A stretch of DNA of 64,000 nucleotides. Origin: Gnetum montanum. Taxonomy: Eukaryota > Streptophyta > Gnetopsida > Gnetales > Gnetaceae. Location of the stretch: the NCBI GenBank assembly GCA_015680685.1, contig MNCI01004872.1, positions 1,649,819 through 1,713,818 on the forward strand, in the 5' to 3' direction. The position numbers and the translations under genes were made by a program. Below the pieces are notes generated by a model. That model searched no databases and was not told the DNA's origin. It saw only the letters and a program-made list of their open reading frames with translations. Positions 24,424-36,659 of this stretch are shown here, in pieces; positions within the stretch are counted from its first letter, which is position 1, and every line of letters starts with the position of its first letter.

Positions 24424-24755
24424 CAAAAAATCCTACCTCCCATTGAGCTCCATGGACACTACCAGTACTACAAAATCCTACCTTTCATAACCATGATCAC
24501 CACTAGCATTACAAAATCCTGCCTTCCATGGAGCTCCATGGATACCACAATCATCACAAAATCCTACCTCCCATGGAGCTCTGTAGACACTACTAGCATC
24601 ACAAAATCCTACCTCTCATAAAGCTCCATAAACACTATTGGTGCTATAAAGTCATGCCTTCCATGAAGATCTAATAAACATTGTTAGCATCATAAAATCC
24701 TTCTTCCCATGAATCTCCAATGGACATTGGTGACCTACCTCCTTGGTAGGTCTAG
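24424..24755. repeat. 45-bp minisatellite, about seven units
   Basis: The phrase AAAATCCTACCTCCCATGG recurs at steps of 45, 41, 45, 45, 45 and 46 bp (anchor positions 24431, 24476, 24517, 24562, 24607, 24652, 24698). The second half of each unit resembles GACACTACTAGCATC. Units differ by scattered transitions. It lies just before the gag remains of element D. Confidence 0.85.
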
Positions 24756-24794
24756 TAACGAACATATTTTCCATTAATTGATGAAAAATTCAAA

Positions 24795-26330
24795 CATGTG
24801 AAAAAAATTACCCTAGAGTCCAAAAGGAAAATGGTTAGAAGTTCAAGGAAGGATGGGTTTCTTTGCCTATTCCATCAAGAAATTAACTGATCATTTCATT
24901 CAACCTCCTAACCAAAACCAATATTCATCAAGAAACCATAATCAAAATCATTTTCCATCTAGGGATTATCACCAAGAATAATTCCAACATCAGTGAGACA
25001 AATACCAATATCATTTTCATCCTAGGGATCAGTATTGAGGTTAATCTCCACCTATTGGATGTCATGGTGTTGTTATTTCTTTACAAGGCCAAAGAATAGA
25101 ACCTAAATATGAGGGTTATTAGAATTTGTAAAATTCACCAAAAGAATCATTAACCTAGATTCATGACAACAAGGTAACACTTGATCATTATGATGAAGCC
25201 CCCAGATCTAGTGCTAAGGTAAATGATTATCCTAATACCATAAATAATTATTTGGATATATTAAATTTATCAATCCAAGAATATTTAGAAGTAGTCTCCT
25301 TGTATTTAAGAGAACTTGTGGTAACATGGTAGAATGAACTAAGATCTTAGTGATTGATTACAAATTGGCTCAACTTTTGTCAAGATTTCAAATCAAATAT
25401 TTTAATAGATTACTTTCTCAAGAAACATAAGATATGATTTGATTTATTAATATTGAATAGATGATTCATGGAAGATTCCTATAAGGAATTCTACAACCTC
25501 TCTCAGTATGTAAGCCATTGGGATGAGGGAGAGTTGGCCTCAAAGTTCATTGGTGGACTACATGCACAATTGTGTTTCCAAATACATGTACAAAATCCTT
25601 AAAGAGTTGATGAAGCATATATAATTGCTAAGGACTATGAGGAGTCAAATCAAGTACAAACTATAACCCTTTGACAAGTAATAGTAGAAGAGACACCCAC
25701 TAAGAAAACTCAATCTAAGTGCTTTGCTTGTGGTAAAGATCACTTCAAGCTAGATTGTCCAAAATTATGAGTTATAATAAAAAGAAATAATCAAAATAAG
25801 AATAAAAAAACCAATGCAAAGGTAGCCAAAAGAAAGAGTCAAACTACTATTATAGTTAAAATGAAGAAGATTTTAATATCGATAAAGTTAGATTTGAGGA
25901 AATTTTAATTTTCTTTACTTATTTTTATAGGATTAATTAAGGGTTAAAAGATTAAATTTTTTATTAATAGTGGAATGACTGAATTTTATTTCATCAATTT
26001 TAGTTAATTCATTAAATTTAATCTTACCTTCTAAGAAAATTACCAAAAAAAAATTTGTAGATGGAATGATAGTAAGAAAACACACTAGGTATGAAGAAAT
26101 TACTTTTATCCTACAAGATATTTATTTTGTTGTTGAATTCTTTGAATTTAAAGATGATATTGATGTAATCTTATGAATGTATTTTATGCAAAAAGTTGAT
26201 ATTACTTTCCATTTTGAAAGCCACATTTTAAAAGTGTCAGTCACTAAAGGAATTAAGATTCTAAGGGAGATAGAAATAGTAAAGCAAATTCATATGGTAA
26301 CTATTAAGCAAGCTAAGAAACTAGTCAAGA
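24795..26330 (+). pseudogene. Element D: gag and protease
   Basis: The gag core reads LDHYDEAPRSSAK (about 25170) and YVSHWDEGELASKFIGGL (about 25507), matching element E. The zinc knuckle CFACGKDHFKLDC (25720-25758) has all four ligands but spacing C-x2-C-x3-H-x4-C, one residue short of the usual C-x2-C-x4-H-x4-C; E has the same spacing. In the protease block the catalytic Asp is Asn (FINSGM, near 25960-25980), whereas E keeps FIDSGA. The gag N-terminal coiled coil seen in E is missing. Stops and frame changes are frequent. Confidence 0.75.
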
Positions 26331-26337
26331 TGCTACA

Positions 26338-28200
26338 ATGTTGATCATAAAAGTAACTCAATCTCCAAAACTTTTAAACATCAATATTCCAAAAGAACTT
26401 GAAGAGTATAAGGATTTAATGTTTGATGAAACTAGGGAATTATCTTTAAAAAGAAGTGTTGAACATGTCATTGACATTTTTCCAAGAACAAAACCAATTT
26501 CAAAATCCTCTTATAGGTATTCAACCTTAAAATTAAAGGAAAAATTCAAACTCATTAATTTTTGTAGAAACAGCTAGTGAGATAATAAGTCTAGAATTTT
26601 GTCCTTCGGGAAGGGAATATGGACTTTCATATTTATTTGATTTCTATGTCAACAAATTAATTCTGCAATTATTTGTCATTCCTAGGTCTTCTTGTTACAT
26701 TACCATATTCTAAAATAATAATACCTATTTATGGAAACCTCATGATGGATGAACATTCTTCCTCCTTGGTTGATGAGTAACCTTTCTATTTACATCCCTA
26801 CACATTGGTTGGTATGAGTGACTACACTTAAATAACCACTAAAACTTCTATATTTGCCCTGATCATTAACAATGCATATTATATTAAACTACTAAAAAGT
26901 ACTTTCCTTCCTTATTAAACCAAGCCTTGGTATTGACTCTAAATTGGAACATCCTCATTACACCTAGGTTTCAATTATGGATCATGGAATACTATATATT
27001 AGCACTTACCTTACTTGACATATATCACATGCCAAAACTCTAAGACTTAGACTAAGCCCCTTTTTAGAACCATTAGGGCTCACTAGTCACTCAACATACT
27101 TTCACTACATTTGATACTAAACTACAAGTTTTTTAGTAGGCACTGTATCATCACCTAGGCTTTCCAACTACACCAAGCATCATATATTTATAGCTATAGC
27201 TTATTCTACTAATGTCAAAATTTGGTAGCATGTTAGATTGGTGTTATGACATTGTGAACCTTAGCTATCTACAATTGAACCTATCTCTACCCCAACATTT
27301 GGGTCCAGGGTTGATCTTCTACCCCCTCCTCCCCCAATGTTCCTTTTACATATTGCATTGTAATCAATGCCTTCATCAATATTTAACTCACTTTGAAGAG
27401 GGAAGTCTTGTCCTAGTATGAAAACTAGCTAATCCTCCTACTAATACAAGCTAATGTTAGTTCATGCCATCCAAGTAAAGGTATAAACCAACTGATGTTG
27501 CAAAAATAGTGGATGAGTTGTAGTTAGGGATGAAATATCACTCTACTCATAGAGACTTACTTTTTTCATGCTTATTGATATGGTCTCATTACTTTGATTA
27601 GTTATTAGAAGAAGAGAATATTCAACTAAGTGTCTTACCTTAGGATGCATCAATTTTATTTGTTAAGAAGAAGGATGATATGTTACGTATTAATTTATAG
27701 GATGTTAAATAAATTAATGATTAAAAATACCTATTCCCTACCTAGGATTGACAAACTATTTTCCCAACTTATTGAAGCATGTTATTTTTCTAAGATTAAT
27801 TTAAAATCATGCTATCATCAAATAAGGATTAAAGAGAAAGATATTAAGAAAACAACATTTAGAACTAGATATGGATTCTATGAGTTTGTGGTGATGCCAT
27901 CTAGATTAACCAACACACCTACAACATTCATGACATTGATGAATTATATCTTTTAAGAGTACCTTGATCAATTTATTATTGTACTTATGAATGATATACT
28001 TGTTTATTCTAAGTTAAGAGAAGAACATGTTAAACATTTAAAAATTACAATGAACATTATCAAGGAACATTAGTTAAAGAAAAAATTAAGTAAATGTGAG
28101 CTCTTTAAAGAAAAAGTGTCATACTTGGGCCATAGTGCATTTATGAAAGAACTACAAGTAGATCAATATAAATTTAGTATAGTTTTTGATTGGTTAGAAC
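26338..28200 (+). pseudogene. Element D: reverse transcriptase, interrupted by a 1-kb insert
   Basis: The start of the domain (IPKELEEYKDLMFDETREL to KLKEKFKL, 26370-26550) is cut by foreign DNA and resumes near 27592 with [10 protein letters not shown], then [31 protein letters not shown] (27775-27834), [20 protein letters not shown] and VLMNDILVYSK (27981-28013). The YxDD catalytic pair is changed to Asn-Asp (27990-27995), as in element E. CELFKEKVSYLGH (about 28100) is the usual thumb block. The family is chromovirus-like Ty3. Confidence 0.8.
26551..27591. mobile_element. Foreign insert of about 1,027 bp flanked by 7-bp direct repeats
   Basis: Element D loses its match to E exactly at CTCATTA (26551-26557) and regains it after a second CTCATTA (27585-27591). 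The insert (26558-27584) has no coding motif, no clear terminal inverted repeats and no poly-A tail. The 7-bp repeats look like a target-site duplication. Class unknown: a non-autonomous DNA element or unrecognised retroelement are both possible. Confidence 0.55.
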
Positions 28201-28299
28201 TTAAAGACACCGTATTATTTCATAGTTTCCTATGATTAACAAGCTTTTATTAACATTTTATTAAATATTATTCTACCTTGTAGCCCCCTTGACTAACCC

Positions 28300-28770
28300 C
28301 TTACAAGAAAAACATGTGTTTAAGTTTAATAAAAAATGCAGGGAAGCTTTCCTAAGATTAAAGATGTTATTAATAACAACACCTATACTGAGAATCCTAG
28401 ATGAATAAATACCATTTAAAGTATATACAGATGCCTGCAAAGTAGGAATTGGTGGAGTTCGTTTAGAAGAATATAAAGTGGTATGTTTTGAGTCTCATAA
28501 ATTATGAGGAGCTCAAGTAAATTAGTCAACACATGATCTTGAATTGTTGGTAGTTGTTCATGCTTTAAAGGTTTTGAGACATTATCTTTATGAGAAAATA
28601 TTTGTACTAAAAATAGATCATAAAAGCCTATAATTATAGAGGTAACCTATCTTGAACATCCAACAATGAAGGTGGCTAGAATTATTGGCCAAATATGATT
28701 TTGAAATTAAATATATTCTAGAAAAACAAAATATAGTGGCTAACATCCTTGCTTAAATGTGAAACCTAAT
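28300..28770 (+). pseudogene. Element D: RNase H
   Basis: Blocks in order are VYTDACKVGIGGV (about 28416, the first Asp kept), YESHK-like FESHKL, THDLELLVVVHALKVLRHYL (28529-28590), DHKSL (28616) and LAKYDFEIKYIL near 28690. This is the usual order in Ty3 RNase H, which removes the RNA strand during reverse transcription. Stops are TAG, TAA and TGA at Gln, Trp and Arg sites. Confidence 0.7.
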
Positions 28771-28789
28771 GATTGGTGTTTTGATAACC

Positions 28790-30187
28790 CTTATGGAAGA
28801 AGAGATTAAGGAATGAATAGAAAAAGATCCTTACTTCAAATAAATTCTAACCAATATTTATTCTAAGCCTAATTACCGTATTTCTCTAGGTGGTCTAATG
28901 ATGAAGAAATAGAGGGCATGTATATTTGAAGGAAATTGGATACTTAAGTTATTGTTCAAAGCCCACAAAGTACCATACGTTGGACATCCTAGATATATTA
29001 AAACCTATGTGATGATTTGTTAGTTTTATTTTTGGCCTAGAATGAAGAATGATGTATCCACATACATTAAAAATTATCCAACCTACTAGAGATTGAAGGT
29101 AGAACAAAATAAATTGAGTGGATTATTACAATCTTTTGAAGTCCTAACATGGAGATGAAAAAAGGTTATCATAGATTTCATTATGGAATTATTGCTAACC
29201 AAGAAAGGAAATGGTTCAATCTTGGTGGTAGTTGATCATCTACCAAAGATGGTTATCTATAAATAAAATTGAAGATTTAGCTAAAAAATTTGTATGAAAA
29301 GTATTTTCGGTTACATGTATGTCCAAAATCAATTACCTATAATAGAGATCCTAAGTTTATCTCTAAATTCTAGTGAAACGTTTTCAAGGAACTTGGAAAC
29401 CAATTAAAATTTAGCACAACATACCACCCAAAAACATATGTCCAAATAGAACACATCAATCAAATATTAGAATATATTCTCAAAATATACATTGGAAGTA
29501 GACCAAAAACATGAAGAATTACTTGCACTTGGATTAATTTGCCTACAATAGTAAATATTAAGGACCATACATCAAACATCTTTTCAAGTTGTATATAGAC
29601 AAGCTTTCCATACACTACAGACTAAGGTAGACCCAACTTTTAGGGAAAAGTGGAAGGAAGAAGAAATGAAAATCATGGAAATTATCATTACAAGAGTTGA
29701 AGAAAAATTTCAAGTAGCCTAGAATAATTATAAGGGTTATGCAAGTCAACATTACCTTAATAAGGAATCCCAAATCAGAAATCAAATATTGCTAAGAGGA
29801 AAACCCACTAGAAGTTTTCTTAAGCTAGGAAGATATGCTAAGTTAGCCTCATGATATTGTGGACCTTTTGCAATTTTAGAAAGAATTTATGAATTGTTCT
29901 ATAAAATTTAAAGATTCATTCTATTTTCCACATGAGTTTACACAAGAAGTTCCATTAGAATGATGTACCTTATGTTCTAGATTAGAATACCTAATCTCTG
30001 AAATCTAATGCTAGCATTGAGGTTAAACAAATCATAATTAAAGATCACATAACAAAAAAGCTTCATACTAAAACAATTAGTGAAGTACTCATTCAATGGT
30101 CTAACTATGAACAACAAACTTGGGAAAACAAGGAGTTTATTCTCAACACCTATCCATAGCTTTTTTATCATCATGATGTTAAGGAAT
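28790..30187 (+). pseudogene. Element D: integrase with chromodomain-like tail, cut by copy B
   Basis: Integrase blocks include VPYVGHPRYIKTY (about 28971), VIIDFIMELLLTKKGNGSI (29167-29225), VVVDHLPKM, the second-Asp block (RDPKF, about 29345) and QIEHINQILE (29442-29471), where the third acid, Glu, is kept. The tail near 30090-30155 (VLIQWSNYEQQTWENKEF) matches a chromodomain. The coding frame ends at the left LTR of copy B, which inserted at 30187/30188; the rest of D resumes at 40126. Confidence 0.75.
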
Positions 30188-31033
30188 TGATGAGCAATGA
30201 GGTACCCCTACATCCAACCATATAAATCACAAGTGTTCATGCATAATCTAGTCAAACTTTGCAAACCTTAAGTTCTTATGTACATTGGTTTAAGAAAGTG
30301 AAATCAAGTTGGAATGGTCATTGTCTTCTTAGTTCCACTTGTGAGATACAAGTATATGGTTAAGTGCAACTAAGGTATATGATTTTTATCCTTTTATATA
30401 TATAAGTTTAATCACCTAAAACAAGAATGAAAGATAGAATAATTTAATATCTAATTAATCTACTATCTAACTAGCCTAAAACAAGTACCCATTCCACTCT
30501 TTAGACACATCTTGAATGCATATAGCACTACTCGGTTACCAAATGTTAATTGTTTCTAGGTTACCAAGCACTACACATATGCTCGAAGTGGGCATGCTTG
30601 TGTTCATTAACAACTAGAAATTAATTGCTTAATTAAAGTGCATTAAGATAAAGTGCATAAATATTAAATGCATTAAAGGAAACATTAATCTATTCTTAGT
30701 GTTGTAAGGATTATCAAAAGGGCTTATCTTTATTTCTGTTAGACTACTATGCTTAGGTGCTTCAGTGCTAGAACAAAGATCTATACACCCTCAATCGCCT
30801 ACTAGAGGCACTTAGAAATATTCTAACTTTGGAATGGCTAAACTGCAAGAACTTCATTACTCTATGAAAAAATTGATATGAAAATCATGTGCCCAAGTGC
30901 TATATTTATATGTTGGCATATACGCTGTGATATTAGATATTTGACACCGCATCTTTGGGTTCAATATCAGGTATCTGATATCAAGGCTTTGATATCATAT
31001 ATTTGATATTAAATCACATAAAAACATGATTCA
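30188..31033 (-). mobile_element. 3' LTR of family X copy B
   Basis: The 846-bp LTR starts TGATGAGCAATGAGG and ends GATTCA on the plus strand. It aligns with the 5' LTR at 39262. A TATA-like run lies at 30901-30910. The U3 end (30930-31010) holds repeated GATATC-type palindromes. Confidence 0.85.
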
Positions 31034-31047
31034 TTATACCCCCATGA
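31034..31047 (-). other. Polypurine tract of copy B
   Basis: The minus strand reads CATGGGGGTATAA directly before the LTR start TGAATC, the position where plus-strand DNA synthesis is primed. Confidence 0.6.
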
Positions 31048-33000
31048 CTTAATGAAAACTCATCCTTGAGTGAACAAGAGGAGGAACAAGTTCCTTATAA
31101 AATATTTGGCAACTATGGAATTATTGAATGACATGAAAACTTTGACTCAGATGAAACAAACAAATTCTAAGTACCCATGTGTATGGATTTACAATATTTT
31201 ACAAAATTGGATTTTCATGAAAATAGAAGTGAACACCCTTAACAAAAATAACATCCAACTCCTCTGGCAGAGGAAGAGTAATGGAGAAGATGCAACAATC
31301 ATGTAGGGTCCTTGTCACATGATGCTACTACTTATCCTTTGGTAAAGATAGTCCTGCTTCTAGTCCCTGCTTCCCACTACAATCATAACAAAATTATGGA
31401 TTAGTGTGCAATCTATAACGTATAGCTTTTAAGTACCTTGTCTTGTTGACAATTACACTTGGTTGGTTTGTGATTATGATGGATTGATTCCATTAATAGT
31501 CTTAGTGAGAAGCGGTCCATTAAATTTTAAAAAGTTCAAATGCAATGAAATGCTTGAAGAGGGTTTAAGAATTCACAACAAATAAAAGGATGAATTCTTT
31601 GAAAAAATTTTGTGAAGATGCAAAAAATTGGATGTCATCGATGGAGCACACAAAAGGATTTGATTGTAAGAACATCTAAGGATAAAGAACTTGACTAACC
31701 CAACCAAACGATATGCAGGTGGGCCCTCCCCAAAGCAAGCATAAGCCTTTTATTACCTTTGCATAACTTCAAACTAAGGATTACATGGACCCCATGGATG
31801 ATTAATGGTTACTGAAAGTTAAGTATAAAATCTTGAAAGAAATTACCTAAGAATTTTGACATATGAAACCAAGACATCGAACAAGAACATTAAACTAGCA
31901 GTGAGGTGAGACATGGAAAGCATAGATGGATGAAAGAGAGTGGAATCGAGTTTTTGATTAAGGTCACATAAAGTCCCTTCTAAATTTTGTGGTTAAATGA
32001 AATAATAAAATCCATCCTTCATCCAGAACAAAACCAACCATGTTCAGTAAGAGTTCATCATCATTCTAAGACTAGTGTTTCCATAGAATAACCACTATTC
32101 TTTATTAAAAAAGAAAAGAGAAATAGGAAGTGAGGAAGGACCTTAGTTAGAGGAGACCTTTAGACCTAGGTAACATGTATTTTTAGGCTTATAACTAGTG
32201 CTTGTAGCCCATTTATTCTATCTAAGGGATGTGCTTTGAATTCCCATTGTTTTTTTCATGATACGAACCACACAATATGAAGACTTATTAAACTTCCTAT
32301 TATTGATCGACATGGAAAGGTAAGAAATCTATGAAAACACACATGCACCCAAGTAAGTAGAAAGGCACAAAGAATACTGAATCCCCTTGAAGTCACACCC
32401 TATTCAAACCTTTGAATCCTTTCCAAATTTGGAAACTACCAAAGTCACAAGTTCATTAAAGTTTTATTAATGAAAAAGAGACTGCACATTTCTAGAATAA
32501 GAAAAACCTTAGAGTTTGTGGATGGGTGGGTGTTGTGGACATAGTGCCTATTTCATGAAAAAGAAAGCATGTCCTAGTTATCAGTAACAAAATTCAAAGT
32601 GAGAATCTAGACACCAACAATCAAATAACCAGATAGCACATGTTCATATCAATCAAACATACTATACCTAGTTGGCAATATGGCACATTATTATTAAAAC
32701 ATAATTAGAAAATCACATCCTAAAATAAGGAAAATATATAAGAAATTATAAAATATTTAGAAAATATAAAATTTACTAACAATTTTGTAAAACAAAAATT
32801 TTGAAAAATTAATAATCTAGAAAAAAAGGTGTAAGATAAAGAATATGTAAAATAAAAAGTTGTAAAACTAACAATGTGTAAAACAAAAACATGTAAAAAA
32901 ATAAAAAAAAAAGGAAAAACTAAGTCACTTATATAGTTATCATGGATGGCCATCTCCTCCACAACTAAGTTGAAAGTAGGAGATCTAAAAGATTGAGAGT
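31048..33000. other. 3' region of copy B, possible antisense ORF remnant
   Basis: Nearly 2 kb separate the integrase end from the LTR. The minus strand shows no motif. The plus strand (antisense to the element) has loosely coding-like blocks, for example FCEDAKNWMSSMEHTKGF (about 31603) and GPPQSKHKPFITFA (about 31720), with stops as TAG, TAA and TGA. Some Tat elements carry an antisense ORF here; I cannot identify the protein, and the frame may be chance. Confidence 0.3.
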
Positions 33001-33004
33001 GGTT

Positions 33005-34290
33005 GTCCATCTGATGAGACGTTTATTGCATTAGCTAGCTTAGGCTCATGGAAAAGGTTGACTTGTTATATGTTGACCAGTCGTTTCTTATCTTGGCTTT
33101 CTAGTTTATAGATCATCATGATCCTAGAAGAAAAACTTTCATAAATTATATAAGGTCCTTCCCACAATGTTTGAAACTTAGTTCATTGACATACATGTGT
33201 GGGGTTCTAGTAGCAAACCTTATCTCCCAGTTGAAATTTAACTTTTGTAATTTTAAGGTCATTGTGCTTTTTGTTGAATGCCTTGTGCAACTCATTAGAT
33301 GATAGGGCCACCAATTGATTTCTATCTAGAAAGTTGAGATTCATTAATCTTTCTTTTTTTTCTAGACTCAAGTCAAGGTTAAGGTCATAGGCTATTGAAA
33401 GTGTATGGAGCTTGAATTTAATAGGAAGTATTGGTAATTTCCCATACACTGACTCATAGGGAGAGTAGCCTATAGGAAATTTTCATGTTGGGCATCATTG
33501 AGTGTTGTGCTCCAATCTTTCCTATATTTGCTAATAGTTCTCGTTAGTATCTTTATGATTTCTCTATTTGTAACCTCAGCTTGACCATTGGCTTGGGGGT
33601 GGTAGGGTGTTGTTAATTTATGTTCAACCCTCAAGCATTGCATGAGTTTCTGAAAGGTAGTGCCTATAAATTGAGTTCCATTATCAGAAATTAATGCATG
33701 TGCCACACCAAACCTATTTACAACATTTTATTGTAGAAACCAAGAAAAAGTAGAAGATGTATGATCTATGATCATTGCTACTTCTACCCATTTTATACAC
33801 TAGTTAATAGTGACTATGATGTATTCCTTTTCATTGGACATGGGTGTGATGGAACCCATGATATCAATGCCCTAGATGTAAAATGGTTTTAGTGCTTGGA
33901 TCCACTATTGAGGTTCCTCCATTCAAGTAGTAATTCCACCATCTTGTTGGCAGCATTTACAAGAATGGACATCTTGATGAGCATCCCAAAAGATTGTCAA
34001 CCAATAATACCTTGCCACTAGGATTTTAATGACTATGCATCTCCTAGTATAGTGACCTCCGCAAAGACCTTCATGAGCATCCTAGAGAATGCACAATTGA
34101 TTAGCATCAAGGATACAACAAAGAACTAGGCCATTAGTGCACACCTTATAGAGATGTCTATTGATCTCCATAAACCATTTTACCTGGTGTAGAAACTACT
34201 GTTTCTTTCAGTGGTCCAACCATTATGGCATCTCCTAGGAGAGAAGATAGGTGAGAATGCCATCATACCATTTAGGCTTAGTCGGAATAT
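33005..34290 (-). pseudogene. Family X copy B: integrase
   Basis: Blocks read leftward are: the Cys pair of the zinc finger in NAANKM form (about 33955, one Cys changed), DIMGSITPMSNEKEYIIVTI (33865-33810), the second Asp in SDNGTQFIGT (33688-33660) and Glu in ANGQAEVTNRE (33595-33565). A C-terminal part near 33449-33207 (LSSNELHKAFNKKHNDLKI, FQLGDKVCY) follows. The second Asp and the Glu of the DDE triad are kept. The polyprotein fades out after VVEEMAIHD near 32955. Confidence 0.75.
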
Positions 34291-34329
34291 TGTTTTGTTA
34301 TGGACCTAGTAAAGAGGAGTTCATTAGTA

Positions 34330-35640
34330 AATAGGTTAAATAGTGAGTTTTCATCCTCTTTGTTATTCCATTGCAATCGAGACGTGATCAACAACCATAT
34401 TCTTAGTTCCTTTTTGATCTACCATTGTAATATCAAATTCCTGTAAGATCACCAGCCACCTTATGACATAGGGACTCACCATTGTCTTGTTCATTAGGAA
34501 GGGGATGGCACTATGGTCTGTGTGCACAAACTCTTTATATCCAAGCACACAATGCCTAAACTTCTCTAGAACAAACACCACTACCATCAATTTTTTTCTA
34601 TGATGGTGTAGTTTAGTTGTGCACACACAATGCTTCAGCTTGTGTAGTGGATGTAATATGAATGTTTCTTGTCATTCATTTTCATAAGCATAGCTCCCAA
34701 AGTGTAATTTAATACATTCATCATAACATGAAATGGTTTAGACTACTCAAATGCCTATAGAATTAGAGTTTCTACAAGTTTCTCCTTTAGTTGTTGGAAT
34801 GCTTTTTCACATTCTATGGCCTAGAAAAATGGAGCATCCTTTTTTATTAGCTCAAACAATAGTTTTACAATCTTAAATAAATTTTCTATGAATTTCTGAC
34901 AGTAGCTAGTGTATCCAAGGAATGACCAAACATCTTTTATGATTTTTGGTTGGTAGGTTATTCCTTGGATGACTCTTAATTTTTCAGGGTCTACATCAAT
35001 TCTTGCTTGTGATATTCAATGCCCTAATACAATGCCTTATTTGACCATCATATAATTCTTTTTCCAATTGAGCTAAAGGGATTTTTTAACACATCATTTT
35101 AGTACTTCCTCAAGGTAGTTCAAGGCTTACTCAAATGTAGCCCCATAGGTGGAGAAGACATCCATGAAGACTTTCATATCACTACTGATGTACTATTGAA
35201 AAATTATTAAGACCAAGCATTGAAATGTAGCAAGGGCATTGCATAGACCAAATGGCATCTTGCAATATGCAAAAGTCCCCTAAGGACTCGTGAATGTTGT
35301 CTTGGCCTAGTCCTCTAGAACGATTTGGATTTGGTTATAGCCATTATAACCATCCAAAAAACTATAAAAACAATGTTCAAATATTGTGTCTAACATCTGA
35401 TCAATGAATGGTGATGAAAAATGGTCCTTGAATGTTGCCATATTTACTAGCTGAAAATCAATGGAAACCTACCACTTGTCTCCTTTCTTTGGTACAATCA
35501 TGAGTGGACTAACCCACTAGCTATCCACAATGTGATAGATAAACCCTACCTTGAGGAGTTGTTAGATTTCCTTTTTGATGATCTACTTTAGCTTGGGCTT
35601 TAATCTCCTTTATGGCTATCTCTTTGGCTTCATGGCTATA
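34330..35640 (-). pseudogene. Family X copy B: reverse transcriptase and RNase H
   Basis: Reverse transcriptase blocks are: VSPLMIVPKKGDKW (about 35515), FKDHFSSPFID (35435), YSFLDGYNGYNQIQIV (35370-35320), MPFGLCNALATFQC (35265-35220) and VFMDVFSTYG (35176-35147). The second catalytic Asp is Val here, whereas copy A keeps MDD. RNase H follows at 34720-34360 (KPFHVMMN; VFVLEKFRHCVLGYKEFVHT; then PYVIRWLVILQEFDI). Wording such as PFGLCNALATF and the MDxF site fit Athila/Tat. Several stops are present. Confidence 0.8.
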
Positions 35641-36049
35641 TCAGTGTAGATATGATGCTAGCATATCCTAGGATCAATCCCTATCAGTTCAGGATATGGC
35701 TAAGCAAAGGCTTCTAACCATTTTTCAACCACTTCCAACAACATCTATTTATATTTTGGAGCAAGATTTGCATTGATTATTACCAAATTTTCATTTTTTA
35801 AGAACACATATTCCATGTCTGCTAGCAGAGTTTTTAATTCAAGGAGATCTTGTTTGAAATTTTTAGAAATTTCCAACTCTCCCTAGTAGGTATCATCATT
35901 TTCATCATGAAAGAGTTGGTGATGAACTTGCTTCAATTCATCCATGCCTACAACATATGCACACGTCAGGAGCTTAGTAGATTACATGCAAAGTGTGCTA
36001 CTTTCAAAATTAATGGTTAGCCACTAGGTATCCTCTTGTTTTGTGGCTA

Positions 36050-36655
36050 CGATGTATAGACACCTTTGAATATCTACCTTTTGTGCACATTGCTTTCATG
36101 TAGAGATGGATGCTCATTTCACTAATCAAATTTTTTGCACACAACTACACCCTGTATCGCTATATGCGATGCATGAAAATCACTTCTTCTTGATCTTGCT
36201 AAATGCATTTTCTTTAGATATTTCTAGGGAAAGATCTCTAATGCCCATTTTTACATCAATGGTGCTTAGCCATGCCCTTTCTATGATGATTTGAAAGTCC
36301 CCTTTGTAGTTCTCCACCTTGATCATAAGGAAATGAGCAAGATAAGATCACCCATACATAGTGGTTACAATGTCTTCTACCAGTTCCAATGGAATAGTGA
36401 TGGACTATTTTGCCAATTCTAATTTGATTTTACTCTTCTTTAGAAGAGGTATATTCCATGCAATATACATCTCATGAGAAATCAGGTTGATACCAAAACC
36501 TAAGTCAAAAAGATATTTACATGGTTCATTCCCAACAATTTGCAAATAAATAAGAGGACTTCCAAGAACTACTAATATCCTAGGAAGGTTTCTAGCATGG
36601 ATCCAATCAAATATGGCATGAGTAAGCATAACAGTATGGATTTTGGAAGGTATTT
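36050..36655 (-). pseudogene. Family X copy B: aspartic protease
   Basis: The block NEPCKYLFDLGFGINLISHE lies at 36529-36470, with Asp kept and Ser replaced by Leu at the active site (DLG). It is followed by LKKSKIKLELAK and SITIPLELVEDIVTTMYG, matching copy A. The domain frees gag and pol proteins in the particle; this copy would not cut. Confidence 0.75.
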
Positions 36656-36659
36656 AGTT

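Noticed and set aside
24424-24755. CRISPR array
   Set aside because: Units are contiguous, diverged and have no unique spacers; the setting is a plant retroelement.
26551-27591. Terminal-inverted-repeat transposon
   Set aside because: The insert ends do not form an inverted repeat, so only an unclassified insertion is claimed.
31070-31306. 78-codon open frame as an independent gene
   Set aside because: No motif and a start inside the element's 3' region; treated only as part of a possible antisense ORF.
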